From positions 1-7,084 of the forward strand of contig CABUBZ010000089.1 of NCBI GenBank assembly GCA_902489945.1: a stretch of DNA of 7,084 nt, in the 5' to 3' direction. Below, one piece after another: positions 4,613 to 7,084 of the stretch. Every line of letters starts with the position of its first letter. The stretch's first letter is position 1. Under the pieces are notes generated by a model, which was given only the letters and a program-made list of their open reading frames with translations, was not told where the DNA came from and made no database searches. A program made the translations under genes and the position numbers. The DNA is from an uncultured Collinsella sp. GTDB lineage: Bacteria > Actinomycetota > Coriobacteriia > Coriobacteriales > Coriobacteriaceae.

Positions 4613-6983
4613 CGACAACGCGCTGGTGGTGGCGCTCGACACATCGACCGACATGCTTGCCTGCGCGGCAAGCTGGATTGACGTGCAGACAGGCGAGGCA
4701 AAGTTGGTGAGTGGGGACCATCTGTGTCGCCGTCATGCCAACGTTGAGCTCGTGAATACTGTTGATGGCCTACTGAAGCAGACCGGCCTGGATCGCAGCG
4801 ATGTCGGCTGTTATGTGGTCGGCCGCGGCCCGGGTTCGTTTACGGGCGTGCGTATCGGCATCTCCACCGCAAAGGGTCTGGCACGTGGTGCCAACGTGCC
4901 GTTGCTCGGCGTGTCGACACTTGACGCTTGCGCCTGGACGGCATGGAAGGCCGGCGTACGCGGCAAGCTTGGTGTTCTTGCCGACGCCATGCGCGGCGAG
5001 GTGTACCCGGCGCTGTATGTGCTGGGGGATGAGGGTCCCGAGCGTCTGTTTGAGCGCGAGCGTGTGGTCAAGGCCGCCGTGGCGCTTGATGAGTGGCGCC
5101 AGACCGCGGACTGGGATCAGGTTCAGCTGACTGGTGACGGTCTCGTGCGTTATGGCAAACTGCTGGGCGAGGATGAGACGGCGCGCTGCGTGGAGCGAGA
5201 TCTGTGGTGGCCCTCGGGTGAGGGCCTGCTGATGGCGCACGCCGCAGGCGATGGCGATCCGGCTCGCGTCTTGCCGATCTATACGCGCCTTTCGGACGCC
5301 GAGGAAAACGAGCGCAAGCGCCTGGGCCTTGCCGAGAGCGCGCAGAGTGAGGTGACAGGTGTTGCCGACGAGCTCGCCGGACGTCATCTGCAGTTCCGCC
5401 CCATGGGCGCGGCGGATGCCGAGGGTGCGAGCGCGCTGGAGGCAACCTGCTTTGAAGGCGCCGGACACGAGGCGTGGACGCCGGGCATGTTCCTGTCCGA
5501 GCTGGGCGAGGACGTTGCCGCTCCGCGTAGCTGGTGGGTGGCGCACGACGACGGTCAGCTGCTGGGTCTTGCCGGCGGCATGGTCGTCGACGGGGACGTG
5601 CAGATTATGGACGTTGCCGTCGATCCGACTCATCGCCGTGAGGGTATCGCCCGCAAGCTTCTGTCGCACGTGAGCTATGACGCGCAGATGCTCGGCTGCA
5701 CCACGGCTTCGCTTGAGGTTGAGGACGGCAACGAGGCCGCAATTGCACTCTATGCCGCTCTGGGCTTTACCGAGGCCGGTCGTCGCCGTGGCTATTACGG
5801 TGCCGGCAAGGATGCCATCGTCATGACGGCGCCGCTGCCCCTGGTGCTTCCTCTCGACAATGCCTCGCCCGAGCCGACGGCTGCCGAACAGCGTGTATGG
5901 CCGCTGCCCGCGCCCGAACGCACCGCTGAGGAGCGTGCCGAAATCGAGCGCCGCCGCCTGGTGCTTGCCATCGAGAGCTCCTGCGACGAGACAGCCGTGG
6001 CAATTATCGATGCGGACGGCAAGATGCTGGCCAACCAGGTGTCGACGCAGATTGATTTTCATGCCCGCTTTGGCGGTGTGGTACCCGAGATTGCCTCGCG
6101 CAAGCACGTTGAGGTCATCGTGAGCGTCGTGGACGCGGCACTCGAGGACGCCGCAGCGTCGCTGGGCCTTACGGGCGGAGCCATTGCACCAAGTGAGCTT
6201 GCCGCCGTGGGCGTGACGCAAGGTCCGGGTCTGGTGGGTGCCTTGGTGGTGGGTGTCGCCTTTGCCAAGGGCTTTGCGTATGCTGCCGGCAAACCGCTGG
6301 TGTGCGTCAATCATCTGGAGGGTCACCTGTTTGCCAACCTGTTGGCGCAGCCCGACCTCAAGCCGCCGTTTATCTTTACGCTTGTTTCGGGCGGGCACAC
6401 CATGCTCGTGCACGTAAGGGCATGGGGCGACTACGAGGTGCTTGGCGAGACGCTTGACGACGCCGTGGGCGAAGCCTTCGACAAGGTGGCAAAGGCGCTG
6501 GGCCTTGGCTATCCCGGAGGCCCCATCATCTCCAAGCTTGCCGAGACGGGCAACCCCAAGGCGATCGATTTTCCCCGCGCGCTTAACAGCAGGGGAGACT
6601 ACCGCTTCTCGCTTTCGGGCCTCAAGACGGCGGTGACGCTCTACATCGAGCAGGAGACCAAGGCCGGGCGCACGATTCACCTGCCCGATTTGGCGGCTTC
6701 GTTTGAGGCGGCGGTCTTTGACGTGCAGTACAAGAAGGCCAAAAACGCCCTGCGTGCTACCGGGTGCAAGGAGTATTGCATCGGCGGCGGCGTCTCGGCC
6801 AACCCGCATCTGCGCGAGATGATGATCAAGAAACTCGGGCGTCAGGGAATCCGCGTAACGGTGCCGCCCTTGTCTGCCTGCACCGATAACGCCGCCATGA
6901 TCGCGGAGGTCGCTCGCCGTAAATTCGACCGAGGTGAAATCTCGCCGTTCGATGTCGACGCCGATCCAAACATGACGTTGTAG
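4599..6983 (+). CDS. tsaB/rimI/tsaD: Trifunctional fusion: TsaB - RimI acetyltransferase - TsaD
   Basis: One uninterrupted 794-residue frame contains three proteins that are usually separate. The TsaB domain (about 8-232) has VALDTSTD (11-18) and GRGPGSFTGVRIG (75-87), the non-catalytic ASKHA dimerisation partner. The RimI GNAT domain (about 264-412) has VAVDPTHRREGIARKLL (339-355) for acetyl-CoA binding, LEVEDGN with Glu373 and LYAALGF with Tyr385, matching the E. coli RimI catalytic pair Glu103 and Tyr115, and YY...DAIVM (399-409). The TsaD domain (about 453-794) has AIESSCDETAVAI (457-469), metal ligands His572 and His576 in NHLEGHL, LVSGGHT (595-601), SLSGLKTAV (671-679) and Asp763 in SACTDNAAMIA, and is full length. 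Linkers are charged (232-262) and Pro/Glu-rich (412-452). No in-frame start with a ribosome site is seen at the domain joints; the last Met before TsaD is 409, inside RimI. The start overlaps tsaE, with AAGG at 4586-4589 as a weak ribosome site. Confidence 0.96.
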   Translation: MSLHNDNALVVALDTSTDMLACAASWIDVQTGEAKLVSGDHLCRRHANVELVNTVDGLLKQTGLDRSDVGCYVVGRGPGSFTGVRIGISTAKGLARGANVPLLGVSTLDACAWTAWKAGVRGKLGVLADAMRGEVYPALYVLGDEGPERLFERERVVKAAVALDEWRQTADWDQVQLTGDGLVRYGKLLGEDETARCVERDLWWPSGEGLLMAHAAGDGDPARVLPIYTRLSDAEENERKRLGLAESAQSEVTGVADELAGRHLQFRPMGAADAEGASALEATCFEGAGHEAWTPGMFLSELGEDVAAPRSWWVAHDDGQLLGLAGGMVVDGDVQIMDVAVDPTHRREGIARKLLSHVSYDAQMLGCTTASLEVEDGNEAAIALYAALGFTEAGRRRGYYGAGKDAIVMTAPLPLVLPLDNASPEPTAAEQRVWPLPAPERTAEERAEIERRRLVLAIESSCDETAVAIIDADGKMLANQVSTQIDFHARFGGVVPEIASRKHVEVIVSVVDAALEDAAASLGLTGGAIAPSELAAVGVTQGPGLVGALVVGVAFAKGFAYAAGKPLVCVNHLEGHLFANLLAQPDLKPPFIFTLVSGGHTMLVHVRAWGDYEVLGETLDDAVGEAFDKVAKALGLGYPGGPIISKLAETGNPKAIDFPRALNSRGDYRFSLSGLKTAVTLYIEQETKAGRTIHLPDLAASFEAAVFDVQYKKAKNALRATGCKEYCIGGGVSANPHLREMMIKKLGRQGIRVTVPPLSACTDNAAMIAEVARRKFDRGEISPFDVDADPNMTL

Positions 6984-6994
6984 TCGTACGGGTG

Positions 6995-7016
6995 CGGTCC
7001 CCGACCGGAGGGGCCG
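6995..7016 (+). repeat. GC-rich inverted repeat after the fusion gene
   Basis: CGG (6995-6997) and CCCC (6999-7002) pair with GGGG (7010-7013) and CCG (7014-7016), leaving one bulged T at 6998. A competing short stem, cggtc (6995-6999) with gaccg (7003-7007), is also possible. No T run follows, so it is not an intrinsic terminator by itself. It may protect the mRNA 3' end or be chance in GC-rich sequence. Confidence 0.3.
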
Positions 7017-7053
7017 GATATAAGGTTTCCTGCTCTACAGTCCTGCGCAAGAC

Positions 7054-7079
7054 GAAGGCCACATTAAGTGGCCTTCTTT
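7054..7079 (+). terminator. Probable intrinsic terminator of the operon
   Basis: A perfect 9-bp stem, gaaggccac (7054-7062) with gtggccttc (7068-7076), has a 5-base loop and is followed by TTT. It lies about 70 bases after the stop codon of the fusion gene, where an end of transcription is expected. The T tract is short and the window ends soon after. A downstream gene on the other strand could use the same hairpin. Confidence 0.7.
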
Positions 7080-7084
7080 GCGTG

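Noticed and set aside
4770..6809. A very long open frame (679 codons) on the - strand opposite the fusion gene.
   Set aside because: Its translation is rich in Arg, His, Gly and Ala, has no recognisable domain, and lies wholly opposite a protein with clear catalytic motifs. GC-rich codon use commonly keeps the antisense frame open.
6826..7062. A 78-codon - strand frame running into the terminator region.
   Set aside because: It overlaps the conserved C-terminus of TsaD, is Arg/Thr-rich and lacks a recognisable domain.

Overview
The window is a compact, single-strand stretch of housekeeping genes from a bacterium. The moderately high G+C, the dense same-strand packing, the gene order alr - tsaE - tsaB - rimI - tsaD (familiar from Actinobacteria) and the fusion of the last three into one protein all suggest a gut-type actinobacterium of the class Coriobacteriia, such as Collinsella or a relative. 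The genus is an inference from gene content and could not be tested by a search.

Layout. Positions 1-159 hold the end of an upstream unit: a terminator-like hairpin at 27-49, then one or two sigma-70-like promoters and the ribosome binding site of the first gene. Six genes follow on the + strand with almost no spacing: acpS (holo-ACP synthase, 160-699), a bifunctional NAD(P)H-hydrate repair enzyme (700-2316), alr (alanine racemase, 2319-3464), a family-4 uracil-DNA glycosylase (3473-4093), tsaE (4106-4612) and a 794-residue TsaB-RimI-TsaD fusion (4599-6983). Gaps are 0, 2, 8 and 12 bases, and the last pair overlaps by 14 bases, so they very probably form one operon read from the promoters near 65-130. 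A hairpin at 7054-7076 with a short T tract probably ends transcription. No - strand gene, tRNA, rRNA, mobile element or CRISPR array is visible.

How the genes work together. tsaE and the fusion supply three of the four proteins needed for t6A37 on ANN-decoding tRNAs (TsaB, TsaD, TsaE). The fourth, TsaC/TsaC2, is not in this window. The RimI domain in the middle of the fusion is an N-terminal acetyltransferase, normally for ribosomal protein S18. The other genes cover acyl carrier protein activation, repair of damaged NAD(P)H, D-alanine supply for peptidoglycan, and uracil removal from DNA. These are growth-linked tasks rather than one pathway.

I did not find an undescribed defence or mobile system. 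The points most worth a second look are the three-domain fusion, an alanine racemase whose usual carbamylated-lysine position is alanine, an AcpS that lacks the conserved active-site-region histidine and carries a long charged C-terminal tail, and nested inverted repeats upstream of acpS.
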